26,005 nt of DNA. It comes from an uncultured Agathobacter sp. (GTDB lineage: Bacteria; Bacillota; Clostridia; Lachnospirales; Lachnospiraceae). The translations under genes were made by a program, and so were the position numbers. Of this stretch, positions 15,659 through 23,485 are shown one piece after another. Every line of letters begins with the position of its first letter. The stretch's first letter is position 1. The stretch is from positions 1 to 26,005 of the forward strand of contig CAKRNE010000028.1 in the NCBI GenBank assembly GCA_934365945.1, read 5' to 3'. A model generated the notes under the pieces. The model made no database searches, had not been told where the DNA came from, and was given only the letters and a program-made list of their open reading frames with translations.

Positions 15659-17353
15659 ATGATATATTATGTTTGTAAATATGCTCCGGTAGAGCTGTTT
15701 AAGGGCTTTGGGCAGGAATGTGCAGTGCTTGAGGAGATGCCGGAGAATTTCGATAAATCAGATAAGATAGCTCATGCGAATCTGTGTGGATTTGGCAAAT
15801 CAGTGATACAGGCAGTGCTTGAGGGTAAGGTTGAGGAGCTTGTGCTTGTGAACTGCTGCGATTCAATGCGCAGAGTCTATGATATCATAGAGAATACAAA
15901 GAAATGCAAATTCCTGTATATGCTTGATCTGCCTCATGAGGATAACGAGTGTGAGAATATAAAATTTGCACAGTCAATCCTTCGTTTGAAGAAAGCATAT
16001 GAGAGATATTCACAGAGAAAATTTGACAGGGAGCTTTTTATAAAGTCATTTACACAGCCGCAGCAGGAGCGTAAGCCATATATAGGACTTCTTGGCGTGC
16101 ATGTGAGCAGTATTCTTGAGAAGACAATACGTGAAAATATGCAGATGGATGTGGAAAATATGACATGCACATCCGGCAGAAACTTAATCATTTTACAAAA
16201 AGATCTTAGAAATATGGATGATGAGACTCTCTTTTTAGCATATGCAGAGAGTCTGCTCGGACAGATGCCGTGTGCCAGAATGAACAATAATACAAGAAGA
16301 AACCAGCTCTTTTTAGACCCTAGCCTTAAGGGCATCATATATCACACGATAAAGTTTTGCGATTACTACGGCTTTGAGTATGCGAGCATAAAGAATAATG
16401 TAAAGGTGCCTCTCTTAAAGCTTGAGACGGATTTTACGAGCCAGAGTGCCGGGCAGCTTCTGACAAGAATACAGGCATTTGCAGAGACAATAGAGGGCTC
16501 AGATGACATGGACCCTACAAAAGGCATAAGCGAGGAGGCAAGAAGAAGGATGGAATCAGGAGTATACTATGTAGCCGGAATTGACAGCGGCTCAACAAGC
16601 ACAGATGTGGTGATACTGGATCAGGACGGAAAAATTAAATCGACAATGATTATTCCGACAGGTGGCGGCGCTATGCTTAGTGCAGAAAAGAGTCTGGAGA
16701 AGGCTGTCGAAAAGGCCGGTATATCAAAGGATGATATTGTAAGGATTGTGACAACAGGATATGGTCGTGCGTACATCAATAGCGGTGATGACAGCATTAC
16801 GGAGATTACCTGCCATGCGAAGGGCGCGCATTACCTCAATCCAAAAGTGCGTACAGTTATTGACATAGGTGGACAGGATATAAAGGCAATCAGTATAGAT
16901 GAAAATGGTGCTGTGAAGAATTTCCTGATGAACGATAAATGTGCAGCAGGAACAGGGCGTTTTCTGGAGATGATGGCGAGGACACTCGGACTTTCGCTTG
17001 AGGAGATGAGCACCAAGGGACTTGAGTGGAAAGAGAATGTTGTGATTTCCAGCATGTGTACAGTCTTTGCAGAGTCTGAGGTGGTATCCTTAGTGGCTCA
17101 GAATAAGGCTGTCCCTGACATTATCCACGGACTCAACATGTCTGTAGCTTCAAAGGTAGGCGCACTTGCAGCAAGGCTTGGACAGGACAATCCGGGTGAG
17201 TATATGATGACAGGCGGAGTGGCAAAGAACAAAGGCATCACAAATGCACTTGAAGAAAAGCTCGGCGCAAAGCTGTATATCTGCGATGAGGCACAGCTTT
17301 GCGGAGCGCTTGGTGCAGCACTTTTTGCATACGAGAAGTGCAGGGAGGCTTGA
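15659..17353 (+). CDS. Fusion of HgdA/B-like cluster domain with ATP-dependent dehydratase activator (HgdC/BadF/YjiL type)
   Basis: The 564-residue protein has two parts. Residues 1-280 resemble the substrate-subunit fold of the HgdA/HgdB family: 'MIYYVCKYAPVEL' start, 'ANLCGFGKS' (C43), 'VNCCDSMRRVYD' (C66/C67). Residues about 303-564 are an ASKHA-fold activator ATPase: 'AGIDSGSTSTDVVI' nucleotide loop (from 306), 'IDIGGQDIKAI' (from 401), and the two cluster-bridging cysteines C428 ('NDKCAAGTGRF') and C467 ('SSMCTVFAESEVV'). In known systems the activator homodimer carries one [4Fe-4S] cluster and injects a low-potential electron driven by ATP. ATG 15659 fits the family start better than GTG 15617. 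Together with 14315-15577 this gives reductase plus two cluster-carrying components in two polypeptides. Confidence 0.85.
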   Translation: MIYYVCKYAPVELFKGFGQECAVLEEMPENFDKSDKIAHANLCGFGKSVIQAVLEGKVEELVLVNCCDSMRRVYDIIENTKKCKFLYMLDLPHEDNECENIKFAQSILRLKKAYERYSQRKFDRELFIKSFTQPQQERKPYIGLLGVHVSSILEKTIRENMQMDVENMTCTSGRNLIILQKDLRNMDDETLFLAYAESLLGQMPCARMNNNTRRNQLFLDPSLKGIIYHTIKFCDYYGFEYASIKNNVKVPLLKLETDFTSQSAGQLLTRIQAFAETIEGSDDMDPTKGISEEARRRMESGVYYVAGIDSGSTSTDVVILDQDGKIKSTMIIPTGGGAMLSAEKSLEKAVEKAGISKDDIVRIVTTGYGRAYINSGDDSITEITCHAKGAHYLNPKVRTVIDIGGQDIKAISIDENGAVKNFLMNDKCAAGTGRFLEMMARTLGLSLEEMSTKGLEWKENVVISSMCTVFAESEVVSLVAQNKAVPDIIHGLNMSVASKVGALAARLGQDNPGEYMMTGGVAKNKGITNALEEKLGAKLYICDEAQLCGALGAALFAYEKCREA

Positions 17354-17365
17354 TAGAGTCGCTAT

Positions 17366-17400
17366 AGCAAACCACCGGTTGAACTGGTGGTTGCTGATTT
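17366..17400 (+). terminator. Terminator between convergent genes
   Basis: AGCAAACCACC (17366-17376) pairs with GGTGGTTGCT (17386-17395), with a single bulged A and a short loop extended by G-U, G-C and T-A pairs. A short T stretch (GATTTTA) follows on the plus strand. It sits between the activator fusion and the convergent 4Fe-4S gene and probably ends the former. Confidence 0.65.
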
Positions 17401-18119
17401 TACTCCATGATTTTACCGTCAATACTTATTGTTACAACTTGCCATGGTATGAATTTTCCACTGTTTTGAAGAGCTTTTTTGGCCGCAATTTCCAAGCCGC
17501 CACAGCAGGGAACTTCCATTCGGACAATAGTTACACTTTGAATGTTGTTATTTTGAATAATAGCAGTCAGCTTTTCACTATAATCCACCTGATCTAATTT
17601 AGGACAACCAATCAAAGTTACCTTGTTTCGAATAAAATCCTGATGAAAGGCGGCATAAGCGTAAGCAGTACAATCAGCTGCGATTAAAAGCTTTGAGCCG
17701 TTAAAATATGGTGCATTAACAGGAGCCAGTTTGATCTGTACCGGCCAGTTTTGAAGCTTTGATCCTGAATCTGCGGTTGAAGCGGCTTTTACAGGCTCAG
17801 ATGTTTCAGTTCGTCTGATCTGCATGATTTTAGATCCCGGACAGCCGGAGTGAGAGGATATTGCCCGGTTTTTGGCAGCTATTTTCTTCTGAGCTTCTTT
17901 TACGGCTTCTTCATCATATGCAGGTGCGTCTCTCTCCTCAAATGAGATGGCTCCGGTAGGGCATTCAGGGAGACAATCTCCTAGTCCGTCGCAGAAATGT
18001 TCTCTCACCAATTCTGCTTTTCCGTCAATGATATCAATGGCGCCTTCGTGGCAGGCAGATGCACAGGCACCGCAGCCGTTACATTTTTCTTTATCAATCT
18101 TTATAATCTTTCTTATCAT
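17400..18119 (-). CDS. 4Fe-4S ferredoxin-domain protein with Cys-rich C-terminal domain
   Basis: This 239-residue protein begins with a bacterial ferredoxin-like domain. The first cluster motif is C13-x2-C16-x2-C19-x3-C23 (then H24). The second is C43-x5-C49-x3-C53-P, in which the usual second Cys is Leu46. In my recollection this 'CDGLG' form is typical of its family. After a linker with 'GCPGSK', the C-terminal domain has 'LLIAADCTAYAYAAF', 'TLIGCPKLD' and 'EVPCCGGLE', which could hold another cofactor. Such proteins are often encoded beside Crp/Fnr regulators and hybrid-cluster proteins in Clostridia. Here a decayed Crp/Fnr gene lies divergently upstream. GGAGG precedes the start on the minus strand. 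Confidence 0.85.
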   Translation of the reverse strand: MIRKIIKIDKEKCNGCGACASACHEGAIDIIDGKAELVREHFCDGLGDCLPECPTGAISFEERDAPAYDEEAVKEAQKKIAAKNRAISSHSGCPGSKIMQIRRTETSEPVKAASTADSGSKLQNWPVQIKLAPVNAPYFNGSKLLIAADCTAYAYAAFHQDFIRNKVTLIGCPKLDQVDYSEKLTAIIQNNNIQSVTIVRMEVPCCGGLEIAAKKALQNSGKFIPWQVVTISIDGKIME

Positions 18120-18177
18120 TTTTAACCTCCGTCAATAGTATTTAGCGTTTGTTTATGCTAGAATTATAGTATTATAA

Positions 18178-18190
18178 ATACAACTTGTAT
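18178..18190. promoter_or_regulatory. 13-bp palindrome upstream of the 4Fe-4S gene
   Basis: ATACAACTTGTAT is a perfect inverted repeat around one base. It sits about 60 bases ahead of the 4Fe-4S gene and just before the Crp/Fnr remnant, among TATAAT-like words on the minus strand. It could be the operator of the lost or a paralogous regulator (inference). Confidence 0.35.
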
Positions 18191-18201
18191 GTTTGATTTC
18201 C

Positions 18202-18565
18202 AACAATATTTATCTATTCAATGTCAAAAGACTTCTGATTACCTGTCCAACTGCATGTGAGCATCATCAGAAGCTGATCCGTAATCTGGTCAGTGTCCTG
18301 GCAAATAAGATATTGATCCTGAACGATAAGAGATAAACTATTATCATATCTGTCGGCAGAATCTATCAGACATTCGTCGTTATCTTTTGATATTCCTTTT
18401 GATAGGCAGCAGCTGACAGATTATCTTTGTATTGATCGTGCAGCAATGTCTACAGAGATATCAAAGTTACAAAAAGAGGGCTTTATAAAAACAAATCGAA
18501 ATCATTTTGAGTTGACTGTTTCTAATGATGTGGAATTAAAAGTACGAGAAGATAAAACCAGATAG
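18202..18565 (+). pseudogene. Crp/Fnr-family regulator remnant (C-terminal part only, frameshifted)
   Basis: Two reading frames together recreate the C-terminal half of a Crp/Fnr regulator. The first (about 18202-18333) reads 'CPTACEHHQKLIRNLVSVLA' then 'NKILILNDK' and a stop, matching the dimerisation helix. The second frame, shifted by one, reads 'TIRDKLLSYLSAES' from about 18323, then 'IPFDRQQLTDYLCIDRAAMS' and 'TEISKLQKEGFI', the winged-helix DNA-binding domain, ending at the stop at 18563-18565. Intact relatives have roughly nine more codons between the LN and TIR words, so a short deletion plus frameshift is implied. The nucleotide-binding N-terminal domain is absent. It is divergent from the 4Fe-4S gene, the usual partner context for such regulators. 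Confidence 0.8.
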
Positions 18566-18610
18566 TAATTGGGGAGTGGGAGAATTATTCTGCGTCCTTT
18601 CTTTGTGCTT

Positions 18611-18645
18611 TTATGCATCTTGGTTCACATATTATGCATCTTGGT
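18611..18645 (+). repeat. Two 14-bp direct repeats with 21-bp period upstream of ABC exporter genes
   Basis: TTATGCATCTTGGT occurs at 18611-18624 and again, identically, at 18632-18645. The 21-bp period is two DNA turns, so both copies face the same side. They lie about 105-140 bases before the ABC ATPase. This layout is typical of activator sites such as those of LytTR-type regulators (established for that class; the assignment here is inference). No regulator gene is adjacent. Confidence 0.55.
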
Positions 18646-18748
18646 ATTATTCATATATACATATTGAAATATATACGATAAAATAAAAACAGGTACATAA
18701 AGATTTATTATATTGAGTAAAAAGAATTTTGAAAAAGAGGAAAATGAT

Positions 18749-19453
18749 ATGTTAAAAATTGAACATCTGACAAAAAGATACGGTGATAAAACAGCAGTAG
18801 ACGATTTGAATTTACATATATGTCAGGGAGAAATCTATGGATTTATAGGACATAATGGAGCCGGCAAAACAACCACATTAAAGTCTGTTGTGGGAATTTT
18901 GCAGTTTGACCGAGGTGAAATTTACATAGGTGGTGAGTCTGTCAAAGAACAGCCTTTGAAATGTAAGAGCAAAATTGCATATATCCCGGATAATCCCGAC
19001 CTTTATGATTATATGACAGGAATCAAGTATCTGAATTTTATAGCAGATATTTTTAAGGTCAGTGCGGCTGATAGAAAAGAGCGTATTCACAAATATGCTG
19101 ATTTGTTTGAAATAACAGATGAACTGGCGCAGCCGATTGCTGCATATTCACATGGAATGAAGCAGAAGCTGGCTATTATTTCAGCATGGCTTCATGAGCC
19201 ACAGCTTATTATTATGGATGAACCATTTGTAGGACTTGATCCTAAGGCATCACACTTGTTAAAAGAAATGATGCGTGCGTTTTGCGATAATGGTGGAGCA
19301 ATCTTTTTCTCAACGCATGTACTTGAAGTTGCAGAGAAATTATGCGACAAGGTTGCCATTATCAAAGGCGGTAAGTTAATCAGACAGGGAACTATGGATG
19401 AGGTCAAGGGAGATGAGTCTCTGGAAGATGTATTCCTGGAATTGGAGGAGTAA
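18749..19453 (+). CDS. ABC transporter ATP-binding protein
   Basis: The 234-residue ATPase subunit has Walker A 'GHNGAGKTT' (34-42), signature 'YSHGMKQKL' (133-141), Walker B 'LIIMDEP' (153-159), D-loop 'GLDP' and the switch His in 'STHVLEVAE'. At the Q-loop position it reads 'YIPDNPDLYDYMTG', without the usual Gln, as in several ABC-2 exporter ATPases. ATG 18749 has AGAGGA ahead and matches the family start. An upstream in-frame TTG at 18713 is unlikely. It is one base from the permease start and surely co-transcribed. Substrate is not readable; relatives export peptides, antibiotics or lipids. Confidence 0.92.
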   Translation: MLKIEHLTKRYGDKTAVDDLNLHICQGEIYGFIGHNGAGKTTTLKSVVGILQFDRGEIYIGGESVKEQPLKCKSKIAYIPDNPDLYDYMTGIKYLNFIADIFKVSAADRKERIHKYADLFEITDELAQPIAAYSHGMKQKLAIISAWLHEPQLIIMDEPFVGLDPKASHLLKEMMRAFCDNGGAIFFSTHVLEVAEKLCDKVAIIKGGKLIRQGTMDEVKGDESLEDVFLELEE

Positions 19454-19454
19454 T

Positions 19455-21056
19455 ATGTTAAAGCTTTTAGTAAAAAAACAACTAATTGAGATTTTCAGTG
19501 TTTACTTTTATGATGCAAAGAAGAATAAAGCCCGTTCAAAACTGTCTACGATCATGCTTATGATTTGGTTTGCGGTTATTATGACAGGAGTTATTGCGGG
19601 CATATTTACGATGCTTTCAAGAAAATTATGTGCCCCAATGGCAGCGCTTGATATGGGCTGGATGTACTTTGCACTTATGGGGCTTCTTGCAATTTTGCTT
19701 GGAACATTTGGCAGTGTATTTAACACATTTTCCGGTCTGTATCTGGCAAAGGATAATGATCTGCTTTTGTCCATGCCGATTCCGGTATCAGTAATCGTTG
19801 CATCACGACTGATTAGTGTTTACATTATGGGACTTATGTATTCGGCAGTAGTTATTATTCCGGCATGGATTGTATATATGGTGACAGATGGAGTTAATAC
19901 GCAGAACATATTTGGTGGAATTATTCTTACACTGTTGATTTCCGTATTTGTTATGACACTATCCTGCTTACTTGGATATGCTGTAGCAAAAGTAAGCCTG
20001 AAATTAAAGCACAAAAGCATGATTACGGTATTGGTATCGCTTTTATTTATTGGTGCTTACTATTTCTTTTATTTTAAGGCACAAAATATGATTACAGACC
20101 TGCTTACCAACCTGACTGTGTATGGTGAAAAGATCAAGGGTTCTGCATACCTGCTTTTTGCTTTTGGAAGTGTGGGCGTAGGAGATGTGAAAGCCACTCT
20201 TATCATGATTGCTCTGGTTGCAGTTACATTTTTAATGACGTGGTTTTTGATATCAAAAAGCTTTTTACAGGTAGCAACATCTACAGAAAAAGTTACCAAA
20301 GTGGAATATCGCAAAAAGGCTATGAAACAGGAAAGTATAACGAAAGCACTGCTTTTCAGGGAGTTTTGGCATTTTACATCAAGCCCGGGATATATGTTAA
20401 ACAGTGGACTTGGCGTGTTCCTGATGCCTGTATGTGCGGCTGGACTTTTATGGAAAGGAAGAAAGCTATTTACGGTGATTAATGGCATGTTTGGAAGTCA
20501 GAATGGAAGTATTATGTTGTTGATTACGATTATGCTGTGTGGTCTTATATCAATGGATATCATGACAGCACCTTCGATATCTTTAGAGGGTAAAAGTCTG
20601 TGGATTGCACAATCTCTTCCTGTGACACCATGGCAGGTTCTTCGTGCAAAACTGGATATGCAGCTTATTTTAAATGGAATACCTGTGATGTTTTGCATGA
20701 TTTGTATGGCAGTAGTCTGCCCCTTTAAAATCGGACAGTTTGTAATGATGATCCTGCAGGTACTGTCCTTCATGTTTGTAATGGCAGTGTTTGGTTTATT
20801 TATGGGAGTGATAAAGCCGGTGCTTACATGGACGAATGAGCTTACACCGATTAAGCAGAGTGCTTCTGTGATGATAACAATGTTTGGTGGATTTGGATAT
20901 ACAGCACTTCTGTTTATCGGATATATGGTGCTTCCTGGTTATACATTGGGATATATGCTCTATATAGGGATTTTTATAGTGGCAAATGTTGTGCTTGGTC
21001 TGACATTGTATATTTGGCTTAAAACAAAAGGCTGTGATAGATTTGCAGAATTGTAA
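19455..21056 (+). CDS. ABC transporter permease (large ABC-2-like exporter subunit)
   Basis: This 533-residue membrane protein has about 12 hydrophobic helices. It begins 'MLKLLVKKQLIEIFSVYFYD', followed by a Lys/Arg-rich segment and a first membrane span. Long hydrophobic runs recur to the C-terminus, with a cytoplasmic loop near 285-310 ('TEKVTKVEYRKKAMKQES'). ATG 19455 follows GGAGGAG and lies one base after the ATPase stop. The in-frame ATG at 19398 would overlap the ATPase and lacks a ribosome site. It pairs with the ATPase to make an exporter. It is about twice the size of common ABC-2 permeases, so one subunit may be enough for the channel (inference). Confidence 0.88.
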   Translation: MLKLLVKKQLIEIFSVYFYDAKKNKARSKLSTIMLMIWFAVIMTGVIAGIFTMLSRKLCAPMAALDMGWMYFALMGLLAILLGTFGSVFNTFSGLYLAKDNDLLLSMPIPVSVIVASRLISVYIMGLMYSAVVIIPAWIVYMVTDGVNTQNIFGGIILTLLISVFVMTLSCLLGYAVAKVSLKLKHKSMITVLVSLLFIGAYYFFYFKAQNMITDLLTNLTVYGEKIKGSAYLLFAFGSVGVGDVKATLIMIALVAVTFLMTWFLISKSFLQVATSTEKVTKVEYRKKAMKQESITKALLFREFWHFTSSPGYMLNSGLGVFLMPVCAAGLLWKGRKLFTVINGMFGSQNGSIMLLITIMLCGLISMDIMTAPSISLEGKSLWIAQSLPVTPWQVLRAKLDMQLILNGIPVMFCMICMAVVCPFKIGQFVMMILQVLSFMFVMAVFGLFMGVIKPVLTWTNELTPIKQSASVMITMFGGFGYTALLFIGYMVLPGYTLGYMLYIGIFIVANVVLGLTLYIWLKTKGCDRFAEL

Positions 21057-21074
21057 AGAAGTGGAGAGAATAGA

Positions 21075-21350
21075 ATGGTCAATTTAAAGGTGATTAATTA
21101 AGATAACTTTTTGGATGTATTCCAATTAAAACTAGCAGATGGGCAGGAGAAGTATGTCTCCAATCCTATTCGAAGCTTAGCGCAAGCATATGTATATCGT
21201 AAGCAGTGCCAGCCATTTGGTGCTTCCAACAGAGTAACACTTACATGTAATAAAAATAATCAAGTAGCATTAAAAGTTTATCATAAAGCGGGATTTGTGG
21301 AAACCGGCGAGGAAGATGATGAGGAGATAGAACTTTCACAGAGACTATAT
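21075..21350 (+). pseudogene. GNAT acetyltransferase remnant (spermidine/BltD-like), early stop and internal deletion
   Basis: From ATG 21075, with GGAGAG ahead, the frame reads 'MVNLKVIN', then TAA at 21099-21101, then continues 'DNFLDVFQLKLADGQEKYVS' and 'NPIRSLAQAYVYRKQCQPFG'. This is the N-terminus of a BltD/PaiA-like polyamine acetyltransferase. It then jumps to 'ASNRVTLTCNKNNQVALKVY' and 'HKAGFVETGEEDDEEIEL', the family's C-terminus. The central acetyl-CoA-binding part (the R/Q-x-x-G-x-G/A motif), some 60 residues, is missing. The protein cannot work. It lies 18 bases after the ABC permease. Confidence 0.75.
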
Positions 21351-21791
21351 CAATATATTACATTAAGAGAAATGCCGGCAGTCAAGGAACAGGCGGCAGA
21401 ATGGTTTCACAGCAAATGGGGAGTACCAAAAGAGGCATACTTGGAATGTATGAATGCATATCTGGAAAAAGAGACAGAGTATGGCTGGTATTTATGCCTT
21501 GATGGAGAAAAAATCATCGGAGGATTGGGTGTTATTGAAAATGATTTCCATGACAGGAAAGACCTTGCTCCAGATGTTTGCGCTGTATATACGGAAGAAA
21601 AATATCGTGACAAGGGAATAGCAGGAAAATTACTGAATATGGTAGTGGAAGATATGAAGGAAAAAGGTGTCTCACCACTTTATTTAATAACGGATCACAC
21701 CAGTTTTTATGAACGATATGGCTGGGAATTTTTGTGCATGGTGCAAGGAGATGGGGAAGAAGAGATGACACGAATGTATATTCATAGATAA
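21111..21791 (+). CDS. GNAT-family N-acetyltransferase, 5' end fused to the GNAT remnant
   Basis: The open frame of 226 codons is a chimera. Residues 1-79 are the acetyltransferase remnant described for 21075-21350. Residues about 82-226 (from 21354) are a second, complete-looking GNAT: 'YITLREMPAVKEQAAEWFHS', then 'LAPDVCAVYTEEKYRDKGIA' with the acetyl-CoA pyrophosphate loop R-D-K-G-I-A-G-K, then 'FYERYGWEFLCMVQG'. No ribosome site or ATG fits the natural start of this domain. The first internal ATG (21372) would cut off its first strand. It may be translated as a fusion from ATG 21111, which has no ribosome site, or be silent. Confidence 0.65.
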   Translation: MDVFQLKLADGQEKYVSNPIRSLAQAYVYRKQCQPFGASNRVTLTCNKNNQVALKVYHKAGFVETGEEDDEEIELSQRLYQYITLREMPAVKEQAAEWFHSKWGVPKEAYLECMNAYLEKETEYGWYLCLDGEKIIGGLGVIENDFHDRKDLAPDVCAVYTEEKYRDKGIAGKLLNMVVEDMKEKGVSPLYLITDHTSFYERYGWEFLCMVQGDGEEEMTRMYIHR

Positions 21792-21801
21792 TTCAAAAAA
21801 C

Positions 21802-21830
21802 TTGACAGAATACAGGCGTTTATATATATG
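21802..21830 (+). promoter_or_regulatory. Candidate promoter of the DUF3795-kinase gene
   Basis: A perfect -35 TTGACA (21802-21807) is followed after 17 bases by TATATG (21825-21830); TATATA at 15 bases is an alternative. The start codon at 21840 would be only a few bases from the transcript start, so the choice of -10 decides whether the GGAGGA at 21830-21835 is transcribed. Confidence 0.45.
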
Positions 21831-21839
21831 GAGGAAACT

Positions 21840-22718
21840 ATGGAGAACACAAACCAATTGATCGGATGTTGCGGACTGAACTGCGAAAACTGCGACGCCA
21901 GAATCGCAACGCTTACAAATGACAACACCCTGCGTGAAAAAACTGCGGCTCTGTGGACGGAGCTAAATGGGGTTCCGATTACAGCGGAAATGATCAACTG
22001 CACCGGTTGCCGAATGGAAGGCGCAAAAACCCAATTCTGCGACAAGCTCTGTCCCGTACATAACTGTGTCCGTGAAAAGGGACTGAATACCTGCGCTGAC
22101 TGCACGCATATGGATGAATGTCCGACGCTGGGGCAGATTGCCGCAAACAGCCAGTTTGTTATGGAAAATCTGAAGCAGTTGAAACAGGATATGCCGGATA
22201 CAATGACGATAAATGACGTAGAATTTCGCGTAATCAAGCTACTTGGGAAAGGAAAAGGCGGTTATTCTTATCTTGTGACCGATGAAACAACGCAATATGT
22301 TCTGAAACAGATTCACCACGAACCTTGTGAATACTATACCTTCGGCGATAAGCTGAACTCTGAGCTGAGGGATTATGAAACATTGCATAAGCTCGGTATC
22401 CCCATGCCCCGGCTTCTAGAGGTAGACACCCAGCAAGAGCGCATTTTGAAAGAATACATTGCCGGAAAAACGGTTGCGGAGCTGCTAAAGACGGGACAGA
22501 TGGAATCCGACTGGCTTGTGCAGGTGCAGGAGATGTGTGCTCGATTGTACCCGGCTGGTTTGAACATTGATTACTATCCGACAAACTTTGTACCGTGTGA
22601 TGGAACACTTTACTACATTGATTATGAGTGCAATGTCTACATGGAGGAGTGGGATTTTGAACATTGGGGGATTCAGTATTGGACAATGCAGGCATCGGAA
22701 AGGACGGATAAAACATGA
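21840..22718 (+). CDS. DUF3795 Cys-rich domain fused to a kinase-like (aminoglycoside/protein kinase fold) domain
   Basis: The 292-residue protein has two parts. Residues about 1-105 are a DUF3795-type Cys-rich domain: 'GCCGLNCENCDARIA', 'INCTGCRMEG', 'FCDKLCPVHNC', 'LNTCADCTHMDECPTLG'. That is at least twelve cysteines suited to zinc or Fe-S binding. Residues about 122-288 are a minimal protein-kinase-like domain: Gly-rich loop 'LLGKGKGGYSYLV', Lys in 'YVLKQI', 'KEYIAGKTVAEL' hinge, catalytic-loop-like 'GLNIDYYPTNFV' and 'YYIDYECNVY' in place of the DFG region. Asp in the HxD position is kept as Ile-Asp. GC-rich codons (GCG, CTG, CGC) differ from neighbours, suggesting transfer. The ATG at 21828 lacks a ribosome site; 21840 has GGAGGA. 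It overlaps the next gene by 4 bases. Confidence 0.8.
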   Translation: MENTNQLIGCCGLNCENCDARIATLTNDNTLREKTAALWTELNGVPITAEMINCTGCRMEGAKTQFCDKLCPVHNCVREKGLNTCADCTHMDECPTLGQIAANSQFVMENLKQLKQDMPDTMTINDVEFRVIKLLGKGKGGYSYLVTDETTQYVLKQIHHEPCEYYTFGDKLNSELRDYETLHKLGIPMPRLLEVDTQQERILKEYIAGKTVAELLKTGQMESDWLVQVQEMCARLYPAGLNIDYYPTNFVPCDGTLYYIDYECNVYMEEWDFEHWGIQYWTMQASERTDKT

Positions 22719-23344
22719 AAAATTCAATAGAAGAAAATCTGCCATATGCATGGTTGGCAATTATTGTAATTGCAGTATTTTATGCCATCTATTTTGCCAA
22801 GATAATATCGCAGAAGCGACATGGAATACAGACACATCAGATAGGAAGAGTGAAAGAAAAATCCGTACATAGAGTAGAAACGTTGATGAGTATTGCTACA
22901 CTTGCTGCTCCTGTTATTCAGATAATATCCATGATATTCGGGTGGAATCATATGCCTGCAAATGCAAGGTTTACCGGTTTTTGCATAGGGATGTTAGGTG
23001 ACTTGATATTTCTGACTTCTGTTTTTTGTATGAAGGATAGCTGGAGAGCAGGAATACCTGATAAGGATAGAACAAAATTGGTCACAGAAGGTATTTATCG
23101 TTATAGCCGGAACCCGGCATTTTTAGGTTTTGATTTTATGTATATAGGGCTGCTGTTGATGTATTTTAATCTATCAATGCTTGCAGTATCTGTATTTGCT
23201 ATTATCATGCTGCATTTGCAGATATTACAGGAGGAGCGGTATCTTACAGAAAACTATGGAGATTCATATAGAGAGTATCGGAAACATGTTTTCCGCTATC
23301 TGGGAAGGAAGCTCAGAAGCAGAGAGAAAAAAGAAGCGACATAA
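22715..23344 (+). CDS. Isoprenylcysteine carboxyl methyltransferase-family membrane protein
   Basis: This 209-residue protein has about four or five membrane spans (near 10-30, 60-80, 90-108, 145-175). The C-terminal ICMT/PEMT-type SAM-binding signature is present: 'GIYRYSRNPAFLGF' (about 127-140) and 'EERYLTENYGDSYREYRKHV'. Bacterial members methylate unknown substrates, perhaps lipids or small thiols. The start ATG overlaps the stop of the DUF3795-kinase gene (ATGA), so the two are translationally coupled. No terminator is visible behind it. The 140 bases that follow contain no gene. Confidence 0.85.
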   Translation: MKNSIEENLPYAWLAIIVIAVFYAIYFAKIISQKRHGIQTHQIGRVKEKSVHRVETLMSIATLAAPVIQIISMIFGWNHMPANARFTGFCIGMLGDLIFLTSVFCMKDSWRAGIPDKDRTKLVTEGIYRYSRNPAFLGFDFMYIGLLLMYFNLSMLAVSVFAIIMLHLQILQEERYLTENYGDSYREYRKHVFRYLGRKLRSREKKEAT

Positions 23345-23485
23345 CAGCGGATATTTGAGGTGAAGAAGTGATTAGGAAATACAAGGATTACTGTCAATTC
23401 TAATAGCTATACGATTATTACAGCACACATAGTTAAATAAAAACAGATTTGTAGAATCATATATATAAGAATTTTAGGAGAAATT

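Noticed and set aside
15594..15660. Hairpin as a terminator splitting the dehydratase-like pair, and GTG 15617 as the start of the fusion
   Set aside because: No T tract follows the stem, and the GTG touches the stem and has no ribosome site; ATG 15659 matches the family start.
18611..18645. Start of a CRISPR array
   Set aside because: Only two copies of a 14-bp word with a 7-base gap; no further repeats and no cas genes.
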